Shown one piece after another: positions 33,521-45,200 of a stretch of DNA of 64,000 nt (position 1 is the first letter of the stretch; the number at the start of each line of letters is the position of its first letter). The translations under genes and the position numbers were made by a program. The notes beneath the pieces are model-generated. The model had not been told where the DNA came from, searched no databases, and saw only the letters and a list, made by a program, of their open reading frames with translations. Origin of the DNA: Athripsodes cinereus (taxonomy: Eukaryota; Arthropoda; Insecta; Trichoptera; Leptoceridae); assembly GCA_947579605.1 (NCBI GenBank), contig OX388307.1, positions 21,677,237 through 21,741,236 of the forward strand, read 5' to 3'.

Positions 33521-33825
33521 AATTCCGAACTATTATTCCGAGAATGCAGTGAGAATTAATAAAAAAGGTCAATTGATGTTATGCCACAAGTGGAAAAAAA
33601 AAAGGTCAATATTGCACTTCATTAAGGGTATTAGCAATAAAGTATTTAATATTATTAGCAAGACGGGGAAAAACGTAGCATATTGTAACCAAAAATCTTA
33701 CACGCATTCTGGTAAACAATAATGGCAAAATTAAAGCCTTAAACAATAGTGGAGTTTATCATGAAGCATCTCCTAAATTTATAATCTACCAAGCTTGACT
33801 TCTTTCAAATCTAGTTTTCTATAAT

Positions 33826-33860
33826 ACTTGCAGAAGTGGGGTAGCCAATAAACCTATGTA
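33826..33860 (-). repeat. SINE-like remnant (S5) cut by the Copia element
   Basis: CAGAAGTGGGGTAGCCAATA AACC matches the S-family 3' region in minus orientation and stops at the Copia target duplication. Confidence 0.4.
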
Positions 33861-33865
33861 TTAAG

Positions 33866-34029
33866 TGTTGGGATCATTTATTAATTGAAATAAAAAGCCA
33901 TTGATTTTAACATCATGTATTCAGAAGGAAAAACAAAATGGAAGTGACAACCATAGATTACAACAAAACCAAAAATATGTAAATAGACACAATTGTACTG
34001 TTACTAGACATATCCAACCATACCTAACA
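33866..34029 (-). repeat. Copia 3' LTR
   Basis: 164 bases; identical by eye to 38317-38480. On the minus strand it begins TGTTAGGTATGG and ends ATCCCAACA. Confidence 0.95.
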
Positions 34030-34038
34030 CTCCCCCAT
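34030..34038 (-). other. Copia polypurine tract
   Basis: Minus strand ATGGGGGAG directly abuts the 3' LTR, where second-strand priming takes place. Confidence 0.75.
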
Positions 34039-34053
34039 AACATTACAATTGGA

Positions 34054-37000
34054 TTACACTTCTTCGAGTCCAAAATCTGATAAAAACTCTTTAATTTTAG
34101 TTCCATTTAAACCCTTGGTTAAACTATCCGCTGCCATATGGTCAGTTGATAAATATTCAATTTGTACAACTGCCGTTTTCACAGCATGATTCACATAACG
34201 ATTTTTAAGATCTATATGTTTAGATCGTTTATGAAAACCAGAATTTCTAGAAAGTTTTTCTGCACTCTGACTATCACATAGCAATTTCACTGTTCCTTGA
34301 GGTCTCCACAACCAATGTAAAAGTCCTTTTAAATCCTTTGCTTCTCTGGCACCTTCCGTCAAAGCTATATATTCTGCTTCTGCAGCAGATAATGCAGGAG
34401 ATTTTTGCTTTCTGGATTCCCAAGAAACAGCTGCTCCGCTTAACACAAAGAAAAAACCACTGTATGATATTCTATCATCTACGTCATTAGCCCAATCTGC
34501 ATCCGTAAATCCAAATATATTTTTATTTGTTTTCCTGTAACATAAACATAACTTTGATGTCCCTTTCAGATAGGCTAATACTCTTTTCGCTGCTCGCCAA
34601 TGCACTTCATTATAACATGAGTTATATTGACTTAAAACACTACATGCATGTGCAATGTCTGGTCTAGATGTAATAGCAAAATACATGAGTGAACCCACAA
34701 GACTCTGATAAGGATACTTATTCATCACGTCTTCCGATGTTTCACCCTCTGTGGGTCTCGAAAGTCTTTGATTCGGATCCAGAGGACTTGACATGGTCCT
34801 ACAGTCTTCCATCTTATATCTCTTGAGTACTTCAAGAATATCCCCTTCTTGATCAATCCATAATTTCTTCTGAGCTCGATCACGTCTTATTCGCATTCCC
34901 AGAATGTGTTTTGCCTCTCCAAGATCCTTCATTTGAAATTTGTTTTCCAAACCATCTTTGATTCTCTTTGCCTCTACTTTATCATCAAATAATATTATTA
35001 AGTCATCAACATAAATTGCTAAAATTATTGTACAATTTTGTGTCCTTTTTGAATACACACATGGGTCCCTTAGAGATTGTTTTAGACCCAATTCCAATAA
35101 AACTGCATTGATTGTTTCATTCCAACATCTGGATGCCTGTTTTAATCCGTATATGGCCTTCTTTAGTAAACATACTTTTCCTTTATTTTTAGATTCTATG
35201 AATCCTTGCGGCTGTTCCATATATACAGTTTCTGTCAAATCTCCATGAAGAAAGGCTGTCTTCACATCAAGTTGTTCCAGTTCAAGGTCTAGTTCGGCTG
35301 CTAATGCCAAAAGCATTCTAAAGGTTGACTTTCGTACAACGGGTGCGTAAGTTTCTTCAAAGTCCACACCATATTGCTGCGTGAAACCTTTTGCAACTAG
35401 TCTTGCTTTAAATTTATCCCCTTCGAGGCCTTTCTTTCTCTTAAAAACCCATTTATTTTTAATCACCTTTTGATTCTGAGGCCTATCAACCAGAATCCAA
35501 GTATTGTTCTCTTGAAGTGATGTCAGCTCTTCTGTTATGGCCTTTTTCCACTCATTACCGTTGGGTAGTGACAAGGCTTCATTTAATGTTTTTGGATCTT
35601 CAATATTTTCACTGTTAAAAACATGTAAAGCACTGTATAGTTCCATATCAGATGGCCATTTCTTTGGAATATGACCTCTAGCTGAAATCCTTCTATCTGG
35701 TTCAATTTCTTCGTCACTCTCTTCCGTTTCCTCCTCCTCCATTATTTCTTCATCATTTTCTTCCATATATTTTGAATGATCATCTTTTGACTCCTCGAGT
35801 TGATCATCTAAATAAAGAATTTCTGACTGTGGATCTTTATCCACTTCGCTTATATTTGGAGGCGTGTCGAATAATGATTCCATAGGAATTTCTTCATAAT
35901 GCACATCGTCCTTTGATGTTTCTGATTTTGTGTTCCATCCCTTGACATTTTCGAAGAAGACAACGTCCGACTCATATATAGCACTTCTTCCATTCTCTGG
36001 ATCTACCAATTTGTAGCCTTTTACTCCATCTCCATATCCAACAAACACCCACGGCTTGCTCTTTGAATCAAATTTCTTTCTTTTTTCATCTGGAATCCTT
36101 GCAAAAGCCTTGCATCCAAATACTCGAAAGTGAGATATATTTATCTTCCTTCCATTCCAAGCTTCTTCTGGAGTTTTATCTTTAACTGATCCGTGCGGAG
36201 ATGCATTTTTTAAATACACTGCTGTCACTACTGCTTCAGCCCAAAAGGCCCTAGGCATTTCAGCGTCTTCGAGCATACATCTCGCCTTCTCTACAATAGT
36301 CCGATTAGCTCTCTCTGCAACTCCATTCTGATGTGGATGCCTCGGAACTGTCTTCTGGTGACGGATTCCATGTTTCTTGAGGAAATTCAACAATGATTCA
36401 TTGACATACTCTCCCCCATTATCTGTTCTTAAATTCTTTATTTTGCATCCTGTTTGATTCTCAACAAATGCCTTGAATTCAATAAACTTTTTAACAACTT
36501 CATCCTTTGTACGAATAATATACACAAAAGTTTTACGAGTTAAATCGTCTATAAAGGTCAAAAAATACTTTCCACCTCCCCAACTCTCTGTGCTCATAGG
36601 TCCACATACGTCTGAATGAATGAGCTGAAGTTTTTCTGTCGCTCTCATTCCTTGTTTCTTGGGAATAACTCTTGTTTGTTTCCCTTTAACACATTCTTCA
36701 CATTGGTCATCTTCTCCTGGAGAAAATTTGATGCCATCAGCCATGCCTTGAGATAATAGTGTCATGGACTTTCTGCATAGGTGCCCAAGACGCCTGTGCC
36801 AAAGTCTTTTCGGCAGGTGACTTTCTATAGAAGTCATGGTCATCTCTTTTGTACCATCATTTACTATTGGTTCTTTTTCAACAGAATCAATACTCTCATT
36901 CAACTTATATATTCCAGCATTTCGAGAGCCTAGTAATAGTGACTCCCCTTTAATAGTACATTCTTTTTCTGGATAAACCTTGCAATCCTTTTTGGTGAAG

Positions 37001-38103
37001 ACGCAGATAAATCCTTTATCAGTCAATTTACTTACTGATAATAAATTAGCTGCCAATTTGGGCACATACAGAACATCTTTAATAGTTGCTTGTTCACCAT
37101 GTAAGTCAACTTTTACATCGCCGATTCCTTGACTTACAATTTTTTGTTGATTTGCCACAATGATTTCTTGACTTTGAAACTTGTTTGACATGGGTTTTAT
37201 CCAGTCACTTTTCATTGTCATATGAGCACTAGCTCCAGAGTCAATAATCCAATCTCTAGATTGAGTCTTCGATGTCGACATTGCTGCAAATAAAACTGTG
37301 GCTGAATTGGCCCTCTTATTGAAGTTCTCTTGTTTTTTATCTTCATTATTTTTGAAGTTAGATTGTTTATTATCTTTACACTGAAAGGATTTGTGTCCGA
37401 TTTTATTACATTTAAAACACTTAGGTTTCCATTGTTTTCCTTGAGAAGGAATAAGCGCGCTATAATTTGAAGCGCTCTTCTGAATTGGTTTTTGTGACGA
37501 GTGTTCAATTAATAAGGTTCTTATAGAATCACTTGTCACTTTCGTACCAGAACCTTCAATTCCCATAATCATTGGATTATATTCATCGGTCAATCCATTA
37601 AGCATGATGACTCCAATCAATTCATCATCTATTCCTCCCTTGATTGCTTCCAGTTTTTGTGCCAATGATAATATTTCATTCAAATAACTTTCCATAGAGG
37701 TAAAATTTGTTAAATGAACTCTGAGAAGTTTGCGTAAGAGGCCTAATCTCCTCATCAAACCCTCACCAGCATAGTCCTTTTCAAGCTGTTTCCACACTTC
37801 TCTGGCGGTTGAGCATTTTTGAATTGTTGGCCACAATTTTTCTTCTACCATTAATACAATTTTTCCTTTAGCTTTATTGTCAATTCTTTTGTCTGGTATT
37901 TCTTCACCATTCACTGCATCCCAAAGATCATCTGCCAACAAAAACATCTGCATTCCAAACTGCCATGTGGAATAATTTTCTCGTCCAGATAATTTTCTAA
38001 TTGTCGGTAGTGAATATGAATTTGACATTGCGTTATTGAGAGATTGTGCTGTGTTATTGCTTGTATTTTCTTGACTTTCTTTCCCTTTAAAACTCATTAT
38101 CAC
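34054..38103 (-). CDS. Copia gag-pol polyprotein (1349 residues, intact)
   Basis: Single uninterrupted frame from ATG 38103 to TAA 34054-34056. Gag region with the UBN2-like phrase REVWKQLEKDYAGEG (about residue 101) and zinc knuckle CFKCNKIGHKSFQC (229-242); aspartic protease with DSGASAHM (D288); integrase with HRRLGHL and CEEC of its zinc finger (436-471), then catalytic D498 (HSDVC), D561 (RTDNGGEY) and E597 (NGVAERAN); an acidic linker (about 760-800, many E/D); reverse transcriptase with KNKWVFKRK, QLDVKTAFLHGDL and YVDDLII (1031-1034); RNase H with DADWAND. The integrase-before-polymerase order is diagnostic for Copia/Pseudoviridae. Gag and Pol are in one frame, as usual for the group. 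No inactivating lesion seen. Confidence 0.96.
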   Translation of the reverse strand: MIMSFKGKESQENTSNNTAQSLNNAMSNSYSLPTIRKLSGRENYSTWQFGMQMFLLADDLWDAVNGEEIPDKRIDNKAKGKIVLMVEEKLWPTIQKCSTAREVWKQLEKDYAGEGLMRRLGLLRKLLRVHLTNFTSMESYLNEILSLAQKLEAIKGGIDDELIGVIMLNGLTDEYNPMIMGIEGSGTKVTSDSIRTLLIEHSSQKPIQKSASNYSALIPSQGKQWKPKCFKCNKIGHKSFQCKDNKQSNFKNNEDKKQENFNKRANSATVLFAAMSTSKTQSRDWIIDSGASAHMTMKSDWIKPMSNKFQSQEIIVANQQKIVSQGIGDVKVDLHGEQATIKDVLYVPKLAANLLSVSKLTDKGFICVFTKKDCKVYPEKECTIKGESLLLGSRNAGIYKLNESIDSVEKEPIVNDGTKEMTMTSIESHLPKRLWHRRLGHLCRKSMTLLSQGMADGIKFSPGEDDQCEECVKGKQTRVIPKKQGMRATEKLQLIHSDVCGPMSTESWGGGKYFLTFIDDLTRKTFVYIIRTKDEVVKKFIEFKAFVENQTGCKIKNLRTDNGGEYVNESLLNFLKKHGIRHQKTVPRHPHQNGVAERANRTIVEKARCMLEDAEMPRAFWAEAVVTAVYLKNASPHGSVKDKTPEEAWNGRKINISHFRVFGCKAFARIPDEKRKKFDSKSKPWVFVGYGDGVKGYKLVDPENGRSAIYESDVVFFENVKGWNTKSETSKDDVHYEEIPMESLFDTPPNISEVDKDPQSEILYLDDQLEESKDDHSKYMEENDEEIMEEEETEESDEEIEPDRRISARGHIPKKWPSDMELYSALHVFNSENIEDPKTLNEALSLPNGNEWKKAITEELTSLQENNTWILVDRPQNQKVIKNKWVFKRKKGLEGDKFKARLVAKGFTQQYGVDFEETYAPVVRKSTFRMLLALAAELDLELEQLDVKTAFLHGDLTETVYMEQPQGFIESKNKGKVCLLKKAIYGLKQASRCWNETINAVLLELGLKQSLRDPCVYSKRTQNCTIILAIYVDDLIILFDDKVEAKRIKDGLENKFQMKDLGEAKHILGMRIRRDRAQKKLWIDQEGDILEVLKRYKMEDCRTMSSPLDPNQRLSRPTEGETSEDVMNKYPYQSLVGSLMYFAITSRPDIAHACSVLSQYNSCYNEVHWRAAKRVLAYLKGTSKLCLCYRKTNKNIFGFTDADWANDVDDRISYSGFFFVLSGAAVSWESRKQKSPALSAAEAEYIALTEGAREAKDLKGLLHWLWRPQGTVKLLCDSQSAEKLSRNSGFHKRSKHIDLKNRYVNHAVKTAVVQIEYLSTDHMAADSLTKGLNGTKIKEFLSDFGLEEV

Positions 38104-38296
38104 TATTAAAAGTCACAAAAGTTTATATTAATTCACAATGCAAGCAACAATACAAAGATTTGAATGATAAATCTTCACTTGTTTTTTCGTTTCTTTTGAT
38201 TAACCTCAAAGGTTAAAAGTCACAGTACAATTTATAAAATTCACTATCTCTGCTTGTTTATTAAATAGTTAATAGCACTATTATATTCCTGAGAGC

Positions 38297-38316
38297 ATTT
38301 CTGGGCCCATAACCAC
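38297..38316 (-). other. Copia primer-binding site (initiator tRNA-Met, half-tRNA type)
   Basis: Plus-strand CTGGGCCCATAACCAC next to the 5' LTR equals the anticodon arm of initiator tRNA-Met, so the minus-strand RNA would pair with it. Priming by a tRNA half is established for Drosophila copia. Confidence 0.75.
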
Positions 38317-38480
38317 TGTTGGGATCATTTATTAATTGAAATAAAAAGCCATTGATTTTAACATCATGTATTCAGAAGGAAAAACAAAATGGAAGTGACA
38401 ACCATAGATTACAACAAAACCAAAAATATGTAAATAGACACAATTGTACTGTTACTAGACATATCCAACCATACCTAACA
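38317..38480 (-). repeat. Copia 5' LTR
   Basis: Identical by eye to 33866-34029. Confidence 0.95.
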
Positions 38481-38485
38481 TTAAG

Positions 38486-39221
38486 CACGTAAATGCTATT
38501 TGAAAAATGAATCTGGATTTTAAGCAAATACAAAGAAAATAATATGTATTATTTCCAAGCACCCGCATCTCACACTTTTGTCGTGAAAACGGGGTAGACC
38601 GTCAGCACCAGGGATCTCTCCATTTTCTTGTTAAACCTATACTGCTTTTGGGTACTTACAAAAACAAATGCCTAATGTAGTTTAGCAAGAATAACATTAT
38701 TTATATTTCAATCATGAAAATTTGAGGTTGTAGCTGTAGAAAATGTAAGAGGAAAATCATAGACATACGAAACTTGCAGCGCGGAACATTTTTTCGGAAT
38801 TTTTGTTTTCCAACATCGATGACCTTCAAGCAATGTATTTTCCTGCAACTAACGTCAGTTTAAAACTGGATGCAAAATTTGATTGGCTGCATGACCGATT
38901 TTTTCATTGAATTACCTATCTAGTAGGTATATCTTTGAGAGAAATCATTAAATTTAGGGAATCCGACTCCTAATAAAGGGTACTCATTTTCATTTATTCA
39001 TGTCCCCCTTCAGCGTGCCGCGGGTCGGTCCGCGAAGATAAAAATGTTGGAGACCACTGCTCTAAAATAATGAAACACAATAGTCAGTTTTTCAACAATT
39101 TACTATTTAAAAATATGATTAAATGATGATTCATCCTTTTATATATATTTTTTAATACATATAACAAAATACATAAAATTAGGTAAGTATTACCAATAGA
39201 TAAACAAAAATTTACGATTTT
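38486..39221. other. Spacer between Copia and P450 gene 1, with repeat debris
   Basis: Holds a degraded tRNA-like SINE piece at 38574-38622 (GTCGTGAAAACGGGGTAGAC, CAGCACCAGGGATC), repeat D1 at 38757-38935, and at 39000-39065 a hAT-type end (AAAATGTTGGAGACCACTGC TCTA). Confidence 0.5.
38757..38935 (+). repeat. Direct repeat D1 (pair with 40391-40565)
   Basis: AATCATAGACATACGAAACT TGCAGCGC, TTTTCGGAATTTTTG, CCAACATCGATGACCTTCAA and TTTAAAACTGGATGCAAAAT recur in the same order at 40391-40565, about 1.6 kb away. The pair brackets exons 7-9 of P450 gene 1. No inverted ends were noticed. Confidence 0.6.
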
Positions 39222-42200
39222 TCATATTTTTCTACGTTTCAGTCCAAGCCAAAGACCAGATTCAGGATGCATGTTAAATGTATCCTTGGCTAATTCAAAA
39301 GGGATGGCTGTTTTCTTGGTAACAGATATCTCGAAATGGGCCAACAGATGAAACAATAGCGCCTTAGTTTCCATCAGTGCGAATCGTGCTCCTAAAAGCA
39401 ACCAAAATTAATCAATTATTATTCTAGTTTCTTTTTATTTAGATACGTTGATTGAGCTATTTATATAAAAGAGAAGATTTACACCTATTATTTACAGCAA
39501 CAAGGGAAATTAATTTTCTAAGTGTTGTACAGAGGTCACTAAATTCTTTTATCTTGTAGAACAATATGGAAAACCAAAAATTCTCTCACAACATATTTGA
39601 AACGGGATCGATTCTAAATGGATCCACGTTTACATCTCGTGCACCTCAATATTTGTTTTCGCTGATATGGATGCCTCACAATTTGGTATCGTCCCGGAAT
39701 GGGAGTCGATGTAGACCACTTTGAATGAGAAATTGTTAAGAAAGTAGGTGCCTACTCCATAGTATGGAATTTACACATTGTAGGAACAGTGAGAACTTTT
39801 CAAATTTCCGCGCTGTTTAATATTGATTCATCTTTGATTATTAATTTATTATTCAAACAAAAATAATAAAGAATGCAAATAATATCACATCAATATCAGT
39901 TTAAACATTGAATATGAAATATCTATTCGTTACGTTTTTACCAATACATAATCGAGGTCCAACACCGAATGGAATGTAGGTAAAAGGTTTGATCATGGAT
40001 TTGTTTTCATCAGAGAATCTCTCAGGATCAAATTTGTCTGGGTCGTCAAAATATTCTGGATCCCTTTGAATTGAAAATATTGGTATCAAGAGATCCTGCC
40101 CTACATTGACCTGAAAAATATTTATTACTGTTCATTGCCTAGATATAAGATTTTTTTGTTTTATTGATTAGGTGTTTGATTTGCAACCTACTACTACTAC
40201 TACTATACCATCACGGCATATACCACAAGTGGGGTAACCATATAACCAACAAAGATGATTTGCAACCTACTTGTAATTTTTTTGAACTGTCAGCATTTTG
40301 TGGAGGAAATGTGTACGGTTTTACACATATCCTTTCAAGCATACCATCCGGAGGCCAGAGTCGAAGAGTTTCTGAAAATATAAGTCACAATCATAGACAT
40401 ACATACTATACTTGCAGCGCAGTAGATTTTTCGGAATTTTTGTGTTCCAACATCGATGACCTTCAAGCATTAGCAATGTATTGTCTTAAGTTTAAAACTG
40501 GATGCAAAATTTGATTAGCTGCATGACCTGATTTTTTTTTGAATTACCGATCTAATATATCTTTGGTCACAATATAGATTTAAAAAAATATTAGTTAAGT
40601 TAAGTTACTCCTTCATTGCTAGAGATAGAAAAAGATTTAAATGAATTTTATTGATCCAGTTTACTTTTCTCTCTATGGAAAGATCATCTGTGATATTCTG
40701 TTTGTAATGATAGTGGTGTAAAGAGGGATATATAAGGAAGATAGATCATCTAACGAGAGGTTCCCAAACTTTTTTTTCTCATGGACCAATTTCAGAAATT
40801 TGCTGGTTCCGGTAGACCCCCTGTATTTCTACCTCCCCGTCGCTAAATTTTAGAAATGGTGTAGGAATTTGAAATATTTAAAAAAAATTCCTCGGTTTTC
40901 TTACAGAATATTATTTTCTCACAGTGCCTATTTCTACTATGTAACGGGTATTTGTACCGACTAATGTTTACTTTAAAAATATTACGCGTTTAAATTTCTA
41001 CCCCCGTCCCCGTCCCCCGTGGCCCCGTCGCCGGATTTTCAAAATGGTATAGGAATTTGAAATATTTCAAAAACTCCTCGGTTTTCTTGAATAATATTTT
41101 CCCACAGTAGGTACCTTTTTCTACAATGTACTGGGTATTTGTACCGACCATATTTTTTATGTCAATATCTGGTATTTTCACCGAATATCCGATACTTTAA
41201 CTATGGATTCGTGGACCCCCACTTACGACTCGTGCACCCTCATTTTTTAGTCACGCCAACGTAGACCCTCGTCGAGTCTCCCGCTTAGTCCCACCTGGAC
41301 CACTTTGGGAATCACTGACTAACCGATGAATCAGAATGAACAGCGAAGCACTGAGACATTAGCTTCTGGAACATAGAATCAGTTTTGGGTCAAGATTCAA
41401 TCATTCTCGGATCTACGGTTCACCAAAAAGAGTCGAAATATCGAGTTTATTACCACCTCTTTCGCGACTTTCCCTTTAGAGCCTGTCCGCACTGCGATTT
41501 TTCATCGCGCGAATTTTTTTCCGCAATTCTGTAACACACTGAATCTTATGGGAGTGTCCGCACTTGCGATTAGAAAATAGGGCGGAAAAAAAATCTGTGA
41601 TTTGATGCAAATTTGGTGCGAATAATTTCCGCGCGAATATTTTGCATAGTATGCAGTAGGTATGGCTATGTCCGCACTGCGAATAAAAATCGCAAATTTT
41701 GCTCAGTCGTGCGCCGGCACTCACGATGAGATGATTGAGATGTCTTGTGCTTCGTCTCCCGATCAGGCCATAGAAAATGAGGACGACATTGAAATTGAAA
41801 AATTAATGACAATAAACACATCAGACCTCCCGTGTGGGATAAGTTTGATCAAAATACTTCACTTATTTTAGAGGCATTAACTATGTAGCAATTTCTAGAC
41901 ATTTTAAAAATATATATTTTAACTTGAATTTCCGTGCTTATTTGTTACATGAAATTCATGTAAAAAATAAACAGAAATTCAAGTTATTTTTTTTTAATGA
42001 CAAAAATACTTCGATAGAACATTGAATTGAACATCGGTGAGATTGTGAGACGAAATATGTGAAGATTTATATTGGGAACAAATTCTTTATTATTTTTTAA
42101 TTTATTTTTTTAATAATAAATATATTTATTTCCAAAGTACACAATACAATTATTTTCAATAAACGATAAAAAAACAATCATAATAATATTCTACATCCCT

Positions 42201-45200
42201 AGTAGAGATAGGTATCTCGTGTATAGGGAGGGAGTATAGATCAATTAAAATACACTAATTAATTATTAGGTATATACTTATATAATTCATTGTTAATTTT
42301 TCTTGGTCTGTGTGTAGGTTTAGGGTAGATGTTTATTTATATTTTTTCATATTGTCATGAAATTGACCCTTTCGATGAATGATAATATTCTGCAAAATAT
42401 TGTCATCTTTTGATACCATAGGTACGTCTGTTATGCCGCAGCCGAAGTATCTTTCTGGTGTCCATTAGACGTTCGTCTCAGCCGGGAACTGCATAGAAAT
42501 GACAAAAATCGCGCGATTTTTATTCGCAGTGTGAACAGGGTGAAATTTTGATCATGGAATTTAATTCGCGCGGAAAAAAATCGCAGTGCGGACAAGGCCT
42601 GAAACACCTGCACAATTTCTTTTGAAACTGTTTCAAATATCTTTTCATCTTGTCTGGTGTCTTCCTGTCTTCGGCGCTGCGGTGATAATGTGATAATTTT
42701 CTCATCAAATGTCGGGTTTGTTTCAAGTAGGTGAAAAAAGTTAAAAATTCATGTCAATAGTTAAATAGTTATAGGATTTTTCGGAAAGTGAATTTCCACA
42801 AGTAATGTATGATTTTATTTTTTTACGTTCTTTTGTTTTTGGATTAAGTTAAGTTTTTTCTATTCATGCCTATCGTCAAAACCTGGTAGGTAATATTTAG
42901 AGTAGGTATTCACGTAATTGATTGTTCAGTTATGATCAATGATAATTGCAAAGATGATAATTGCGATTTTTTAAATTTATAAATATTTGGTGTTCCTCAT
43001 GTACTTACCTACAACTAGTTTGATTTATTAGAAAGTGTCAGTAGTCGGATTTGAAAATCAAACACTCGTAAGTGCCTTTTCACACGTCCCGGTTGTCTGG
43101 TACCCGGCGCCGGGTAAGCGCCGGGTACTGACAGCTAAGTGTATGGGCATGTATGGTAGCTTTCACATGCACCGGCATAATTTTTCGGGCCGGCGATGGA
43201 CGGGTAGTGCCTTTTCACACGTCCCGGTTGCCTGATAGCCGGCGCCGGCTATCAGGCAACCGGGACGTGTGAAAAGGCACTAAATGCAATTATTTCTTCA
43301 GCAATAACCTATAACCTTGTTAAGATACCAAAGATATCTTACAAGAATAAATTGTGCACTTTAGGTCGAAATACAAACAAAAATATCTGCTGTTGCCATA
43401 AGATCTATATTCCTATGAAAAATAAAATAAAACGTAGCACATGGGATAGCAATTGATGAAGAGGTGTCCCCTTCAAACATATTGTCTGTACTCTGTACAT
43501 AATAACTATGGTAGGTATATTACAAAGGCGTTTTTTGTTATTCTTATAAACAGGAATTTTCACACCTTTGAAAGTGTTTGTACATAATTAAGGTAAACAC
43601 CCCAATTATGGACACTTTAAGGACAAATTTGTAGTATTTTTGAAATTTCAGTAATACTTTTGAAAATTTTAACACTAAACGTATTGTAAGATAAAAGACC
43701 TGTGTTTATTGTATATTTTTGCCGTGTTTAGTGAAAGATACTGCTATTGGTTTCAATATAATTAACAAAAAGAAACCTCGATTTTTTTAACCAATAATGG
43801 ACAACAAAAAACTAGTTATGGACATCCAGTAATGAACATGAACTAGTCATGGACACCCAGTAATGAACGTGAAACTAATCATGGACACCCAGTAATGAAC
43901 ATGAAACTAGTCATGGACACCCAGTAATCGACAAGTTTATAATGGTTTTCTAGCTGTGATGTATTGAATTTGGAATAATCTTATCGTCCTGAATCGTTAA
44001 CAAAAATGGAACATAGGGAGGCAACAAGCCTCCGCTACTTTAGGCGGTTTCTTAATCTGTTCTCCACTCATCCCTAGGTAATTGGCATCATTATCGTAGG
44101 AGTGATGCGCAGTGAGGTGTGGCTTCAGAACCCTTGTGGGCAGAAACAAGGCGCCCTTTTCTGCCAGCTATCATTAGGCATCCTCTTCCATATATTTTTT
44201 TAATAGAATAATACAAACTTATATTTTCAATCAACTTTTATTATAACTACAGTTTAACAAGATTCTTATTATGTTACTTGTAAATTGACAATGAGATCAG
44301 GATTGAAGAACTTAAAATATTAAATTATCTTTAACAATCTTATTGTAAACTTTAAAATAATCACAAATTAAACTAATATCTTTAAATTTAAGTAATAATT
44401 AAGACGTAAAAACGGAGTATTTTTCCATATCTTTAACAGTGTAAAATCCTCTTTTGTTTATCAAGATTGGAGGACAGATATGCTCCACGATATTTTTTCT
44501 TTGGTACCACATTAAGTCAGGTTTCTCTGGCCATTTGTAGGTGTTTCCTGTTGAAAATGTCATTGTGCTTACTTCAAACTCGTCCTTATTTACATTTTCA
44601 ATTACTCCAGGAAAGTGTTGCCCTTCGTATAAAACTATTACATAGCTTCCCTTTGATAGTTTCTGTCGGGACGAGACCAACATATTCAATGGTGTGTCGT
44701 CTGATTCCAATCCTTCAGACATGACACTTTCATCACTTTCGGCGTAAATTATTTCAGTCTCAGTTTCAGAAGATTCAGATCTGCTTTTTTGTTGTTTTTT
44801 CACTTTTTTCTTCTTATCAATGTTTTCCAGTTTTTTTTCTTCTCGTTTTTTTGCTCGCATTTCCTTCTCTTCTATCTGTTTCCTTTTCTCTTCTTCCTTC
44901 TTGGTATTGTACGCCTTCCATGCAGGGCTTGTAATCGTAAATGGAATTTTCTCTTTTAGTTTGCGCTTCTTATTTTTTGTTGTTTCATCCGTTTCTGGCC
45001 AAAATAAGTTTCGTTTAAAAGGCGATGGTATCACACAATTTGAAGTGCCAGGACTAACAATCTTAATAGGTGTGTTGTCACTAGATTTTGGTAAAGAATT
45101 ATAAATTTGTAAATCTCCCTGGTTTACATTTGGCTCATTCGAAGTATTGAAACTCAAACAATTGTTTTGTGAAGATTTGGTTGATTCGGAAACGTCTGTA

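Larger units (their letters stand above)
33866..38480 (-). mobile_element. Complete Copia LTR retrotransposon with identical LTRs and TTAAG duplication
   Basis: Two 164-base LTRs (33866-34029, 38317-38480) are identical by eye, start TGTT and end AACA, and are flanked by TTAAG at 33861-33865 and 38481-38485. Transcription runs on the minus strand. Inside the upstream LTR (38297-38316) lies CTGGGCCCATAACCAC, matching the anticodon region of initiator tRNA-Met, the half-tRNA primer scheme of Copia elements. A purine-rich tract (ATGGGGGAG on the minus strand, 34030-34038) precedes the other LTR. One open frame fills the interior. All parts needed for retrotransposition appear present, and identical LTRs imply recent insertion. 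Confidence 0.95.

Noticed and set aside
39000..39065. A complete hAT MITE
   Set aside because: Only one end (GTTGGAGACCACTGCTCTA) is recognisable; no partner end found nearby.
41662..41871. A host gene encoding an acidic peptide
   Set aside because: It lies inside a transposon with matched ends and is too short and unrecognised to call.
44467..45104. Plus-strand frames opposite the pogo transposase
   Set aside because: They are antisense shadows of a clear 769-residue transposase.
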